A stretch of 64,000 nt of DNA, from NCBI GenBank assembly GCA_030765055.1, contig CM060953.1:106132132-106196131 (forward strand), in the 5' to 3' direction. Shown here piece after piece: positions 12,901-24,965 of this stretch. Each line of letters begins with the position of its first letter. Position 1 is the first letter of the stretch. The notes below the pieces were generated by a model, which was not told where the DNA came from, ran no database searches, and was given only the letters and a program-made list of their open reading frames with translations. A program made the translations under genes and the position numbers. The DNA is from Mantis religiosa (Eukaryota; Arthropoda; Insecta; Mantodea; Mantidae).

Positions 12901-13586
12901 CTGCAGGAGACTGACGTCAACACACGCTGTTCAGATTGGCCTTCAAGTATCTTCAATTGTTATACGACCCTTCTTATTTTAATTCTTTTTAAACGCACTG
13001 CTAAATAGTAAGAAATTAAACATATTAGTTTATTTAGAATTACAACGATGGCATCATTGTACTTACCCTCAACTTTTATTTTCATACAGAAGTAGACATA
13101 ACGCGCTACTATCCATCATATATGATGTTAAGAATACCTAGCCAGATATCTCAACGTAATAGCTCTAACCCAATAGAGACCATGGCAAGCTTATGTTTGT
13201 TACGAGTTTATATTTGAGCCACGAACAAGATGATGGCAGCTAAAGTACTTTGGTTTAGAAAAAATCCAAGGGCGACTGGATGAATAGACACCCGCTCATA
13301 ATTTTGAAAAACAGTCTGGTAGAATTCCATAGAAAGCTGGGTAGAAGAAGTCTTTCAATATAAAAGGGTGTGATATGGTATACATATGAAGATGTATTTC
13401 CGTAGTCTGTTCAATCGTAAAGATACTGCCCATGTATCTGAAGTTCATCGCGTTAGAAATCAAGATTTTTGTCTTATAGTCTCTATATTATTTCAGGTTT
13501 CAAGGTAACATGAAGCTTTTATAAGTGATACTGTCTGTTTTTATAAAAAGTGATTTGTATGATTGCCTCCATTTCCCTTCAGTGTT
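9941..13586. other. intergenic DNA, no gene seen
   Basis: Long AT-rich stretch. Frames of 62-68 codons at 9879-10085, 10553-10741, 11998-12189 and 12526-12732 show no domain and no relatives inside the window. Confidence 0.5.
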
Positions 13587-13810
13587 ATATATTCCAAAAT
13601 GTGTTTCATATTTTTGTATTTGTTCACGTAATGTTTTCATAAAAGTGAGTTATTTAAGCTAAGAATGCAGGAACTGAGGGAAAGAACATCGTTAATGGTA
13701 GGGTAGAGAATAACATCACATATTCCAAGAAGTGTTTCATATTTTTTATTCACTCACTTCATGTTTTCATAAAACTGCATTAATAAAATTAAGAACGCAG
13801 CAGCGGAGGA
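13587..13810 (+). repeat. two-copy tandem repeat, ~140 bp period
   Basis: Blocks at 13587-13680 and about 13720-13810 share ATATTCCAA, GTGTTTCATATTTTT, ATGTTTTCATAAAA and AAGAA(T/C)GCAG. They are diverged and AT-rich, with no coding frame. Confidence 0.7.
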
Positions 13811-14895
13811 ATAAGATCCCGTGCCTGAAAGGACGATGTTACAGATGCTAAAGGTGCTACCCCTTTAAGTAATTTAAAGCTTCATTAATGTTATTCAGAA
13901 GGCGTACTAATTTTCATTTTAATGTCACTTATATATTTGGCTCAACTGATGTATATACTTACTTTCATCGGGTAAAATGTGTGGCCCAGTGTTCGTTGTG
14001 TTGGAGAGCTAGTCGGATTATGCATTAATTGCATTAACCTGAAATGATATGTCCAATGCGTTTATTATCTTTAGTTTTGCTACCTTAACTGGGTTAGGTA
14101 ATATTCCGTTTAGCAACTCTAACATTACGTATGTTTATATTTATGTATTAAAAGCAATGACTCAATTATAACAATTAAGCAATTGTACTTTGTGTTTTAT
14201 CAGTGGTAATATCTGCTGAACTTGCTCATTTACAGGGGTGGCTCGGATGAACAAGTAAACAACAGCCCTGACACTTAAATATTGTTGCCATTCAACAGAA
14301 TACGTATTTCAAATACTAAAGATGTAGCCTCACAGAATAAGTTGTATTTTGTAGAGTAAGGCAGTATTGGCATATTATTACATCAGCCAATTAGAAATAA
14401 AGCTCAGTTAAGAAATTAATGTTAGTACTTGTTATTATGTTAGAATTGCAGTGATTTGCTTTACATATATTTAATATATAATGCATATATAATGCACATG
14501 AATGTGTCATCACTGCACACCTATATATGCCCACCCCCTGTATCTTAAAAATTTACATGCCGAATTTTGGGGTAAACCGATTAGAGGTGAATTGATTTCG
14601 AAAACTTCAGTTTTAGAGTGTAACTAATGAAATCCCAAAAGATCATACGGATAGCTCCCTTTAATAGCATTAACTCAAATAGAAATAAAGTTCAAAAGGA
14701 AGGCTACTGCAGTTCATATTTTATTATAGGTATTATTAAGGGACATGGGTATTAAAGCAGAAAGATTTAAGTCGTACAAAATCCAGCTTATAACCTATTT
14801 TATATTTCTAATTAAATGACTCAAATTAAAGTTAAAATTCCATGAAAATATTTAACACATTTTCTCTGAGCGAATGAATGAATATGAGCTACAGG
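13811..14895. other. intergenic DNA, no gene seen
   Basis: AT-rich sequence with no recognisable feature. Confidence 0.5.
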
Positions 14896-14898
14896 GGA

Positions 14899-15120
14899 AA
14901 AATAACCGAGCGAGATGGTTCCTCAGTAACGCATGAAGCTGGTATTAGGGAGGTACTGGTCCCGTTTTGGTGTCCACCTGAATCACAGGGTTTCCGGTGG
15001 TTTGGGCTGGTCGCTTCGAGCGTGAAACCAGTAAACATTAGGGAACTCTGCAGCCGCTACAGCAGCCCATACGTCTCCTGTGGTACCTACGTCTCATCTT
15101 CCTGTGGACCGAGGTGCTAG
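14899..15120 (+). mobile_element. possible degenerate SINE
   Basis: Starts with ACCGAGCGAGATGGTTCC, which looks like a tRNA-derived SINE head, and is GC-richer than its surroundings. The B box is not convincing and no flanking duplication was found. The 80-codon frame across it is probably incidental. Confidence 0.35.
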
Positions 15121-16183
15121 TTGTCTCTCCCATTTTCTAATTTATGTCTATTTATAAAGCTGGAAATTATTTGCAATGTAGCTAACAATGGACAATGCCT
15201 ACATTCTACTACAAACGTATACAAAGAATACATGTTAGGAAAAGTACTGTATGGGACCAAGCTCCTTGTGGTTAGAGGAATTCGATAAAGTTCACGTTGA
15301 ATGGGAATGGAGTGAGACAGGGGATGGGAGTGCTAACGACCAGTGTTTTCAATGAATGTATAAGCCTGAACAGTAAAAATAACTGGCAAAAGCAAATAAT
15401 ATGTCACCACCTTTCTAATCCTGTGGTGTGATACCATAAAGGCTGATCTTTTTATTATACATTTAACACATTTCAAAATGCCTAATATTGGCAAAAATTA
15501 AGAAGGTTCAGCCCTAATAATCATTGTTATTCCCTTTCACATTAAAGTGGCTGTTAGCTCTTTCTCATGTTTGTCACTGATAATATGTTTATTGTTGTCA
15601 CCATCACTGTTTGACAATCATCAATTGTTGCCATATTCACAGTTATGTAATCTAGAACACCCGACACGATTCCGTGTTTTCCCCCCAATCTCTTACTCTC
15701 GTTTTCCTTAGGTGATAGACTTCCGATAGACTTCTTTCCTCATTTCTTAAATTGCAATTAATACCAATTTCTGCAAGAAATTTACTACCTCTTTCTCGTT
15801 AGAATATTTGGTTGGGAACTTTTCAGATAAGACTCTACGTCCACAATTATAACCAAAGAAGGTGAGATGTGTGGAATAGGCACTTCTTTCAACTACTTTG
15901 CTGGATCATTTGGCCATAGTATTTCCCACTGGTGCTTCCTGCGTCTCGTAGAACAGTTCCGCTGCAATCGCAAGCCCCTTCTTGCCTCCGGCATGTATCG
16001 AAGAAAGGTGAACCGATTGACTGCATTGAAACTTTCGGCAACTTTCAGAACTCATCTGCCGTCAGAACCTCTTCTAGGCCATGTGACTACCTCACGAAAA
16101 GAAAAAAAAAAAAGATCTTGTTGCTCAGATTGTTCTGTTTGTGCAAGAGCTCCCGAGTTCAAAGCTTCGTGGACGTGAAGTAT
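15121..16183. other. intergenic DNA, no gene seen
   Basis: No supportable gene. Two overlapping frames at 15867-16192 (103 and 86 codons) have no recognisable domain. Confidence 0.45.
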
Positions 16184-16320
16184 CTGGATTAGGTTTTTCC
16201 GAAGATTTTCCTTATCCTGAAAGCTTAATGTCGCATAACTCTAAGCTCGATGGACAATGGACTCATTGGAGTATAATTTCACGCATGTCATTGTCCGATA
16301 TGACTTAGATTCGGAGGACA

Positions 16321-16323
<3 letters not shown>
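16184..16323 (+). mobile_element. SINE-A copy 3, 5'-truncated
   Basis: Matches the body and 3' half of SINE-A (CTTATCCT, AACTCTAAGCTC, GTCCGATATGACTTA, GGAGGACATTAATTA) but lacks the tRNA-like head. It runs directly into the TA microsatellite, which may have grown from its tail. Confidence 0.75.

Positions 16324-16386
<63 letters not shown>
16324..16386. repeat. (TA)n microsatellite
   Basis: About 30 TA units at the 3' end of the truncated SINE. The apparent YIYIYI protein frame is just this repeat translated. Confidence 0.95.
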
Positions 16387-16388
<2 letters not shown>

Positions 16389-16499
16389 CATTATATGTTA
16401 TATTATATGATATATTTATTTATATTATATATTATGTCTCCCTTTCTCACCAGTGCTGTTGTTAGTATTCGCTTGGGTTCCCTCAGAGCGAGGGCGCCG

Positions 16500-17078
16500 C
16501 ATCTATGTTCTGGGTTCGGCCCAACTGCTGGGATGAATGAAATGATGGAGCAATTGGTGGAATGATGGTGGGGGAACCGGAGGACTCGAAATAAATGTGT
16601 AGTGTTTAACGCCCGCTTATACTACATACGGCACCACAGGCGATGACACTGATGGTACATGAGATGAAGATGGAGCGCCGGTGGAATGAGATGGCGGGGG
16701 AAACCGGAGATCCCGGAGAAAATCCGCCCCAGCGCCGTGTTGTCCACCACAAATTCCACTTTGCGGTTGCCTGGGATCGAACTCGGGCTGTGTTGGTGAG
16801 AGCGAAGCGGTCTATCCACTTAGCCACGGCGCGGCCCAGAGGACTCGAAGGAAACCCAACCCAGCGCCATGTCGCCCACCATAAATCCCACGTTGCGGTT
16901 GCCTGGGATCGAACTCGGGCCGCCTTGGTGAGAGAAATGCGGTCTAACCACTGAGCCACGGCGCGGCCCAGAGGACTCGAAGGAAACCCAACCAAGCGCC
17001 ATGTTGCCCACCACAAATCCCACTTTGCGTTCGCCTTGGAGCGAATCCGAGACGTCTAGGTGACAGCCAACCATGGCG
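16500..17078 (-). mobile_element. SINE-B copy 1, composite with three tRNA heads
   Basis: On the minus strand three successive tRNA-related heads with the 5'-adjacent body follow one another, at about 17078-16969, 16968-16839 and 16838-16690. The last continues into a full SINE-B body ending TTAAACACTACA at about 16600. B boxes read as reversed GGATCGAACTC at about 16768 and 16908, and a decayed GAGCGAATCC near 17040. A further diverged 3' body fragment lies at 16520-16585. Related single copies are at 34317-34562 and 53999-54244. All the 60-136 codon frames here are SINE sequence. Confidence 0.8.
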
Positions 17079-17765
17079 CGGCTATATATATAATATTTTG
17101 CCTGGATTGCTTGTGACATTTTTCTGTTAAATTCCAAATAAGCTGACGAGCCCAATATGGACCACAAAGTTTCGTTTTCGAATGGTCTCTGAAGTCCTGT
17201 GCCATAATAACTTACAATAGTGTGGCACTTTTAACAAACAAATGCTTAGAAGCGAGAGCACCAATACTGATGCTCATGTAAGAAACAGTAATCTAACGTG
17301 ATAATTTCTGTTTATGCAAACATGCAAACATGCCACATGTCTCCTCCACAGATATCCCCCGCAATCCGCAAAGACGTTGAGTTTGGTCCCGTAGAGTACT
17401 AAACTAATGCATGAGACCTGATGTAACAAATTATCTCCTAAACCTTGAAGTATAAAACAATAACAGAAACAAGAATAAGAAGGTTGACAAACAGAGAATG
17501 CAAAAACTTCAGCAGTAGTTCATTTGCACATTCCAAACAAATATTAAAGGAAGTACGATATAATTCATATGACAGCTCTGATGTTAAGCCGTAAGAAGGT
17601 AACCAATTATGCATGTCATCGTCATTTGAGTCAAGTATACTAATTCTGTCAAATATTAGAACGCTAGGATTTGGCTAAGGCCACTTAGCTTGAGGTTCAG
17701 AGAAGTGATATTGTATCAATTCACTCCAATTAATTGTGTTTTACCCAAGAACGGTTTAATATTAT
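17079..17765. other. intergenic DNA, no gene seen
   Basis: No recognisable feature. Confidence 0.5.
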
Positions 17766-17801
17766 AAATTACTGTTCACATACTTATGTGAACAGTAATT
17801 T
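17766..17801. repeat. perfect 17-bp inverted repeat, 2-nt loop
   Basis: AAATTACTGTTCACATA, then CT, then its exact reverse complement. It is not flanked by any transposon end that I recognise. Confidence 0.95.
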
Positions 17802-17920
17802 ATCTGCCCTGCTATACGTCAGATCCCGCATTCGATTCTTGATTCTCTCAAGAAAAGATTATTTATAACATTGTTTCTGGGAATGATCAGAGTCTGTAGT
17901 GTGTAGGTGAACTGCTTTTA

Positions 17921-18317
17921 TGTAACTTTGTGGGTTCGTAGTCCGAGTTGCAGATATTCCAAATTATATTTATTTCCGTAGAAATGCACTGTTCAATTCT
18001 CACGTAACAACATTACGTCATATACACACCACAATCTAACAAGGTCGATGACAATAACATCAGCTCTCGTTGCAACAACACTCTACAGCTGCTTACCGTT
18101 TACGACTCTCGCGACTGACTCTTGGCGAGTCGTCGCCTTCTTAAATACCTCATAGATAAATTCTAGATATTTCCGGAACAACAAAGAAATCGAACATTCT
18201 ATCACCTTCCAGAAGCGTAACTTAATCTATGGTGGCAAGTCCTTTATCTCAGCTATTTTTATTTGCCAGCTCTTTGTGTACACTAACTGCGCTATCGTAG
18301 ATAACGGCTTTGCGACA
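17921..18317 (-). mobile_element. solo LTR (Gypsy-type), family 1, second copy
   Basis: Minus-strand LTR beginning TGTCGC (18317-18312) and ending CCCACAAAGTTACA (17934-17921). It aligns along its length with 5962-6446, with shared blocks TTACGCTTCT, GATAGAATGTTCGA, ACGTGAGAATTGA and GGAAATAAA. It is about 90 bp shorter than the other copy. The four bases on each side (TTTA and ATAT) do not match, so the duplication has decayed or a boundary is off. Confidence 0.75.
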
Positions 18318-18955
18318 ATATTTTATAATGTGGTTTTGTAATGACCTTTAGATATTTCACAGTTGCCATTAATTATTTTCTGAGTACACGTGACAAGTTA
18401 CATACATGTGACAATTAGCCTACAATTGCTGCACTATAGTTCTATGGAAAATTAAGGATACTAAAAATGTAAAAGACACAATAAAGTAATTGAGCTTTAC
18501 CTCTAAACTATGTAAATGTCTATCTCTTAAAATGAGGTTTCAGCTGGTGTTGAAATTAATAACATTTTCACATTTCATATTCACTTTTAAAGGATTTTTC
18601 AGCAAGAGTGTCCCGTCTTTGAACTTAAATAAAGCACGTTCTATAAATGACGGAAGTTTATTTCCTTTTTTTATTTTCGAACTGAATGTCGTTACATATG
18701 GAAGACAAGATCATTAAAGAGATCCCCGTGACTTCATTGGGTTGCGCGTAAGGTTGACCCAATGACAGAAGAACGTAAATTAGGTCCAACTTCACGATTA
18801 ACACGAGTGACGTTATTTATATCTTTTACTTGTTCTAGCTTATTGAACTCGAGATTTAACATAACCCCATGAGAAGTAATCAAACGGACCTGATCTCTGG
18901 GGACATTTAACATTACCACCGCGGGAAATCGCACACATACGCTCTCATTCATACT
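18318..18955. other. intergenic DNA, no gene seen
   Basis: Frames at 18490-18717 and 18734-18952 show no domain. Confidence 0.45.
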
Positions 18956-19055
18956 TCCAGACTTTTGGGAAGATGAGGAAATTACCTTGGTTGTACAAAA
19001 ATCCCCACCCGCAGCCGAGAATCGAATCCGGGACTCCCCGCATGGCAGGCAGGAG
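18956..19055 (-). mobile_element. degenerate tRNA-like SINE head
   Basis: Read on minus, CTGCCATGCGGGGAGTCCC is followed by GGATTCGATTCTCGG, a good B-box match in a tRNA-like setting. The A-box side is decayed. A similar weaker motif (GGATCAAACCC on minus) is near 19570. Confidence 0.45.
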
Positions 19056-20050
19056 AAGTAGTATTGTTTTTTTGTCTTAATATAAAAAATTATGTGTTCG
19101 TTGAAGTTTAATGCATTTTATTTACCTAACTACTAATTAAAAATTCACAACCGTAGAATTTTGAGAAATGTATCTGTTTTGCATATATATTAGCAGTTGC
19201 TCGTATTGAACACCACCTGCCACGTTTTCTGCCTCTGAATTCACGGAGAACGTCGTACGATCGTCTGATTTCCTGCATTATCTTTGCACGTGCTTCGCAG
19301 TTTTCTTCTTGCTACTGGTGTCTTTCATTCCTGTTGAAGATACGTGATGCGTGGAACGTGGTTCTGACACAGAATTCTAAAAATGTTGTACCATAGCATC
19401 CACTTGCTGATGGCAAAGGTTAAACATTTAGTTCGCTAATGACACTGCCAATTTCTCGGATGGTGTCAGCACCGACGGAGTGCCAGAATTGCGTCTTGTA
19501 GGGGATCTTTTTTGTATGCGTGTATTTGTAACTTACAAGCACATTTAAAAACCACCAATCTCCATCGGGTTTGATCCGAGCACCTTAGAAGCAATAGTGC
19601 AGTACCTAACCAACATACTTAATATGATTATACTAACCTACAAATTATTATACATTAAAATCGTATTTCTAAATAATTTACCTAGCTGTTCAAACACCTT
19701 AGTTTAGCAAAATCAGATTGCTACAGCCCTGCACCTTGCGCTGGCCAGACTCATTTACCTATGCCTATTATTATTTCAGTTACTTATTAAATGGTTCATT
19801 ATTCATTAAAAAGTGCTGCTATCGTATGTACATTGATTAAGCACAACACATTTTGTTACACATGCTTCCAAACCTAAGCAATTTTTACTCAGTTGCAACA
19901 GTGTGAAACATGTATCCAAACTGTGTAGGAACGCATTTAAGATCATATTTAATACTGAAAAAGAGCAATAAGTAATATACCTTTAAACAATGTACAAAGC
20001 CGTTTACTTTGAAAAAATGTGGTCCTCCAGCAGGTAATAAAACTGAACTC
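19056..20050. other. intergenic DNA, no gene seen
   Basis: AT-rich sequence with no feature beyond the weak B-box-like patch near 19570. Confidence 0.45.
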
Positions 20051-20060
20051 TATCACAAAA

Positions 20061-20306
20061 GCCCGCCTTGGTAACGTGGTGGCAGCATGTCTGCCTCCCG
20101 TTCAAGAGGTCCCAAGTTCTAATCACGGTCAGGGTGAGTTAACTGGATAAGGGGTTTTCCGGGGTTTTCCCTTATCCTTAACGACGAATATCGAGTAACT
20201 CTGTGCTACATGGACCCCCGACTCATTTGAGCATCATTTCATCCATTCCATTCATCGTCCGATATGACAACTTTGGAGGACGTAAATTACAAAAACAAAA
20301 AACCTG
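20061..20306 (+). mobile_element. SINE-A copy 4, full length
   Basis: Complete copy with a tRNA-like head (GCCTTGGTAACGTGGTGG), a decayed B box (AAGTTCTAATC), the family body with CTTATCC repeats, and an A-rich tail. It is flanked by a perfect 10-bp duplication, TATCACAAAA (20051-20060 and 20307-20316). This is the best-delimited member of the family in the window. Confidence 0.9.
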
Positions 20307-20316
20307 TATCACAAAA

Positions 20317-20615
20317 ATTATATGTAGGTTATATTCACATGACCGTCCTGCTCACTATTGTATGCTTTTGTATAGATCCACACGTAATTCATAAGAAGAT
20401 GATTTACACACCTCCATCTTCAGATAAAGATTTGCAGTGATAGTTTCATTACATTCTTCGAAATATATATACGATGGCTAGAAAAAAAAACGTAATGGGT
20501 AGTCACGTTTAAAATGGTAAGGATTGTATACTGACCCTGATATTTCATATCTTCAATCTTCATCATTATGACGGAATAAGTGTGTATTAAAAACGCTAAC
20601 CAGTAATAAGAACGG
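20317..20615. other. unassigned DNA left of LINE copy A
   Basis: The LINE homology stops near 20616, shortly after the RT-domain C-terminal region. What follows is not LINE sequence. Confidence 0.5.
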
Positions 20616-22146
20616 ATGCATACGTGGGATGTGAAGGCATATTTATACAACCATAGCCGGAATTGCCTAGTAAAACGTCCCGCCGGCATTGCAGAGGGTA
20701 CTCCGCCGCTTCAGCATACACACTCACAACTGGGCTGGCTGGAAAAGCCCCAACTGCTAAACGAAGGCCAGAGTTATGTACCGTGTCCAACTTCTTCAGG
20801 ACGGATGGACGAGCTGAAGCATAAACGATGCACCCATAGTCCAACTTGGACCGAATCAATATGCGATATATGCGCAGCAACACTGCGCGATCGGCTCCCC
20901 ACGATTTCCCACTAGGTATCCGCAAGATATTAAAAGAACGCCCACATCGTGCTTTCAACCGCGCTATATGCGACGACCAGTAAGCTTTCTATCGAAAACC
21001 AGTCCGAGGAACCAAGTTTCATCGGCAAAGGGTAAAACATGGCAACCAAGTCGGAGGAAGGGGGGTAACCGACTACTGCGACGCCAGTAGTTCACGCAGA
21101 CCGTTTTCTCAGCGGAGAACCTAAAGCCGTTCTTAGAGCTCCGTTCTTGGAGGTTGTCTAAGCAGTGCTGTAGACAACGCTCTAGGAACGCAGTACGCTG
21201 AGAAGTACAATGTACCGCGAAATCGTCCACGAATAAGCACGAAGAACCCCCTCGAGGAACGCAGTCGGAAATTGAATTAATGGCAATAGCAAACATTTTA
21301 ACACTTGACAGATCCTTGTGGAACCCCGTTCTCTTGGAGAAAAACGTTTGATAAGACCAAGCCGAGCCTAACTTGGAAAACACGATTGTTCATAAACTCC
21401 AGATGGAACACGGGTTGGCGTCCGCGAATATTCCAGCAGTGCAGGATGCGTAACAGAACTCCCCGCCAACGCGTATCATAAGCCTTCTCGAGGTCAAAAC
21501 AGAAGCCGAGAGTCTGGCAGTTCCGCTGGCAACCGTTCATTATCTGCGGCGACGTCGACACGAGATGGTCTAGTGTCAAACGGCAACGTCGGAAACCACA
21601 CTGGATGTTCGTCAGTAGATTTCGAGTTTCCAGTCACCACACCAACTTGATCATGCGCTCCGTGTCCTTGCATGCGCAGTTGGTGAGAGAAATAGGACGG
21701 TAGCTGGAAGGCAGATGGCGGTCCTTCCCAGCTTTCAAAAAGGGTATGACTGTGGCTACCTGCCACTTCTCAGAAAAACTGCCGTCAACCCAGTCACGGT
21801 TATAGACATCGAGTTGGAAGGCCTTCTCTTCGGGAGAGAGATGATGTAAGAATCGCACGTGGATACCGCCTGGTCCTGGTGCAGAAGCTCGCGAAGATGA
21901 AAGTGCGTGCTCCAGCTCTGCCATGGTGAACAGGCGATTTTAGTCTTCAAGGTTTCTAGAATGAAAGTGGAAGCCTTGAGATTCCACCTGATGCTTAATT
22001 GAAAGGAACTCAGGTGCAAAATGATCTGAGCTAGATACGTGAGCAAAGGCACTGCCAAGGGCGTTAACCACGTCTAAGGGATCAATAACGAAACCCGAAG
22101 CGGTTGTCAAACCAGCAATCTGAATGTGGATCGATTTTCCGGCCAC
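20616..22146 (-). pseudogene. LINE copy A ORF2, reverse transcriptase part
   Basis: Overlapping minus-strand frames give the reverse transcriptase of an I-like element in broken pieces. The fingers motif SSYRPISLTN lies about 21715-21685, the palm block with FDLEKAYD about 21510-21490, GVPQGSV about 21305, and FVDD (the YADD catalytic box) about 21225. The thumb/linker region, with GKSWGADRAVLLRIY and LDYGCIVY, lies about 20905-20825. Frame changes fall near 21640, 21560, 21300 and 20960. The paralogue at 28560-30070 has the same order. No full-length polymerase can be made from this copy. Confidence 0.85.
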
Positions 22147-22238
22147 GGGCCTTAACCTGTCCTACACTACAGAACAAGGTGTATGGCGATTAAAAGATGT
22201 CAGAAAATCAGTCCATGATTTCTTTTTCCAATCCTTAA

Positions 22239-23219
22239 CTACTTGTCGACACCCGGCACGCATTTTCTTGTGATGAATAAGGTTCTCCAGCGTGGGATGG
22301 CGTTGATAAACGCTAAGGGCAGGCCTACGAGCACAGATTGCATTCCGGCAGTCATTCGTTCACAATGCACAGGACGTCGACGGGCATTGGGAGACGAACA
22401 CCGAATAGACCGTTCTGCGGCAGAAAGTATGTGCTCGCTAAGATGATCTACGAGCTCGTTAACAGTGGCCCGCTTCTCATACCTAAAAGCCGCCAACTGG
22501 GTGTAAAGGGCACACTTGGCGTGATCGAAATGCCAGGTAGGCAAGCGTGTGGAACACACGTTGTGTGCTAGGAGACTGATAATACACGGGAAGCGGTCAC
22601 TGGAGTGCCGGTCAGAGCTGACGTTCCATTGAAGGGACATTGCTAACAGCGGTGAGCATGCTGCCAAATCCAGATGCGAGGTGGTAAAAGCACCGGAAAC
22701 AAATGTATGTTCTACGGTGTTCAGGAGAACAAGGTTCTTGCTGTCCAGGAAGTTGGAGACAACTCTACCTCCTGCACAAGTTCGAGTTGAGCCCCAGAGA
22801 GGATAATGAGCATTGAGGTCTCCCACCAACAGATATGGGGTAGGTAACTGGACAGCGAGATCTTGGAGGGCGGTAAGTAATAGGTAAACTGAAGATGGAA
22901 TGTAGATGTTGCAAATAACCAAGTCTATCTTCGGCAGTACTATACGGGCAGCAACGAACAGGATGTTAGTGCATAAAGGAATGTTCTCAACATATATATC
23001 ATCTTGAACCAGGACATTAGTGCCTCCGTGCGCGGGAATACCATCCTCAGGAAAGAATTCAGGCCTAAATGAAGTATACCACCTGAGGTGAAAGGAATCC
23101 TGTGGTCGCATCTTAGTCTCCTGTAGACAAACCACAAATGGATCGTGCTGATGGAGCAACAAATCAAGTTCAGGGTGATGTGACCGCAACCCAAGTATGT
23201 TCCGCTGTAGTATAGCCAT
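22239..23219 (-). pseudogene. LINE copy A ORF2, endonuclease domain
   Basis: A 326-codon open stretch starting at ATG 23219. It encodes the APE-type endonuclease of the LINE: N-terminal NILGLRSH, the catalytic Glu in QETK, GDLNAH, and the C-terminal block. Where the family has SDH, this copy reads SSDRFP, so the catalytic His appears replaced by Arg. The element's target-cutting activity is therefore doubtful even here. The frame ends in divergent residues after about 300 codons, consistent with a frameshift into the RT region. It begins 41 bp after the ORF1 stop (23260-23262), a spacing normal for two-ORF LINEs. Confidence 0.85.
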
Positions 23220-23259
23220 TATAACAATGGAGTACTAGAATAAGGTGTTAAGTTTTATT

Positions 23260-24647
23260 TCACTTTACAGACCTCGAAGGTGGCCGAATTAATTTACCCT
23301 TCCGTTTTGGTTTCGGGCTCACTTTTTTACCAGCAGGATCAACTGGTCGCTTTCTGGAAGACTTCCTGGCAACGTCGAAATGAGGCTCCCTTCCCGATGC
23401 AGAACTTCCGTTCCGGGACCTTTAACCGATTGGGCACCGACATCGACGAGGACGATGGGGGTCTATCCGAGTCTTCACCTGAAGACTCATTAGAGGAACT
23501 TTTGGAAGCTCTGTGTCTCTTCTTGGGGCTGGCCGGTTTGCTGCTATATTTTAGAAAGTCGGATTTATTGTAGCTGGTCTTAAAGTTTTTGGTGGTGCAT
23601 CATATACAATAGGATTGTCGGTCTTGGAAGTTGAAGCTTTAGCCGGTGACTGTGCTGGCGATGTCCTACCTGATGGAGCGGCAGACATCGAAGGTGCAGA
23701 CAAAGATGCTTTCGTAGGCTTCGGAATAATGATATTCTCCGAGATGGTGGCCTCACGGATATCGTTGTTCTGAGTGGCGATTTCTCTCCGCGGACAGGGT
23801 TAGCAGCTACCGAGCTGTAAGTAGCGGATCGCGGGAGGAATGGTACAGGAATATGGGTGAGATTGCGCGCTTCCAAGTAGGACACCTCCTCTATCATCCG
23901 GATCTCTTGGATCGCCTTTTCCTCTACGAAGCGTGAGAAATATCGAGAGCTGGATGGGTGTTCTCCAGCAAAATTCATACATTTAACTGGCGAGGTGCAC
24001 GCACCTTCGTGCAGTGAAATCGCACAGCTACAGCAGGTAGGCGTAGCCTTAGAAAATGCGCTAGTATGGCCGGAGCGCTGACACTAATAGAACCTTAATG
24101 GGTAGGGTGTATATGATGGCACCTCAATTGTCTCGTACCCTGCCCTAACCCTTTGTGGGAGATCTACCCGATCAAAGGTCAGTAACAGGTAACGTGTAGG
24201 CAACAATTTCCCCCGCGCTCTTCGTTGGACACGATACACTGCCGTCACATCTTGGTCTTGTAGGTTCTCGGTAATTTCTTCATTTGTTATGCCGTCCAAC
24301 GCACGGGTGCCTACCACACCGCACGACGAGTTGAGGCTCTTATGGACAGTGACGGACACCGGGTAGCTGCCTAACATATTCGCCTTTAATAGTGTTGCTG
24401 CATGCGACACAGAATCGGCTTCCACCAGAAGCACGCCTTTTCGCGAATGAGTACAAGATTTTACAGGACCAGTTATCTTATCCAAACCCTTGTGGATGAT
24501 GAAAGAGGTTACGGACAGAAAGTTCTTTGCCTTCTCAGTTCTGGTTAAAACTAAGTATTGAGGAGCACAGGGCTCGACTACTTCTTTTCCACTTACTTTC
24601 ACAGTTGTTGGTTTAGATTTCGGAACCATAACGAAAATGCCGTCCAC
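23260..24647 (-). pseudogene. LINE copy A ORF1 (zinc-knuckle nucleic-acid-binding protein)
   Basis: Starts at ATG 24647. The first 187 codons form the N-terminal domain typical of Jockey/I ORF1 proteins and end in an in-frame TAG at 24084-24086. This lies just before the CCHC zinc-knuckle array (about 24085-23960; CQRSGH and later NFAGEHPSS). The basic, serine/proline-rich C-terminal part continues in broken frames and closes with KGKLIRPP before TGA at 23262-23260. The same ending occurs in copies B (25106) and C (27598). The protein would coat element RNA. Confidence 0.8.
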
Positions 24648-24965
24648 CGTTTAAACGCCTCCGATGGCGTGCTCACATCCTGGGCGCCACCCCGGCTTAG
24701 GTGAGAATCCTGGCCTGGACCTTGCTCACCTTAGGGTCACACCTCCCAGTGTAAAGACAGAGTAACACAGTCGCCTTCAGGGGTGTAACAGCTCATGCAA
24801 TGGCCCCTCCCCGGGACTGACTTTATCTGCGGATACGAACAGTCCTACATGGTAACAAGGGGCTGGTAATTACATGTTACTCAGTCACCCCTTGCACTTC
24901 CCACCCCAACCACCCGCGCTATGTTACCCGCCAGAAATGTGCTCAGGCAGGAAAAAGAAAAAGAA

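Larger units (their letters stand above)
20616..24965 (-). mobile_element. I-like LINE copy A, 3'-truncated
   Basis: Minus-strand non-LTR retrotransposon. It has a GC-rich leader (about 24960-24650), ORF1 with zinc knuckles, an ORF2 endonuclease, and reverse transcriptase out to the region after the thumb. Compared with copy C (26998-31333) it lacks the RNase H domain and 3' tail. This is unusual because LINEs normally lose 5' sequence. Stops and frameshifts make it inactive. Confidence 0.85.

Noticed and set aside
16257..16565. 102-codon frame with an alternating Tyr-Ile run
   Set aside because: Translation of the (TA)n microsatellite between SINE fragments.
16606..17167. Overlapping frames of 65-136 codons on both strands
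   Set aside because: They are translations of the repeated SINE-B heads and body, and similar frames appear at every SINE-B copy.
20616..20915. 99-codon plus frame over the LINE copy A RT end
   Set aside because: Antisense to the reverse transcriptase thumb region, with no independent support.
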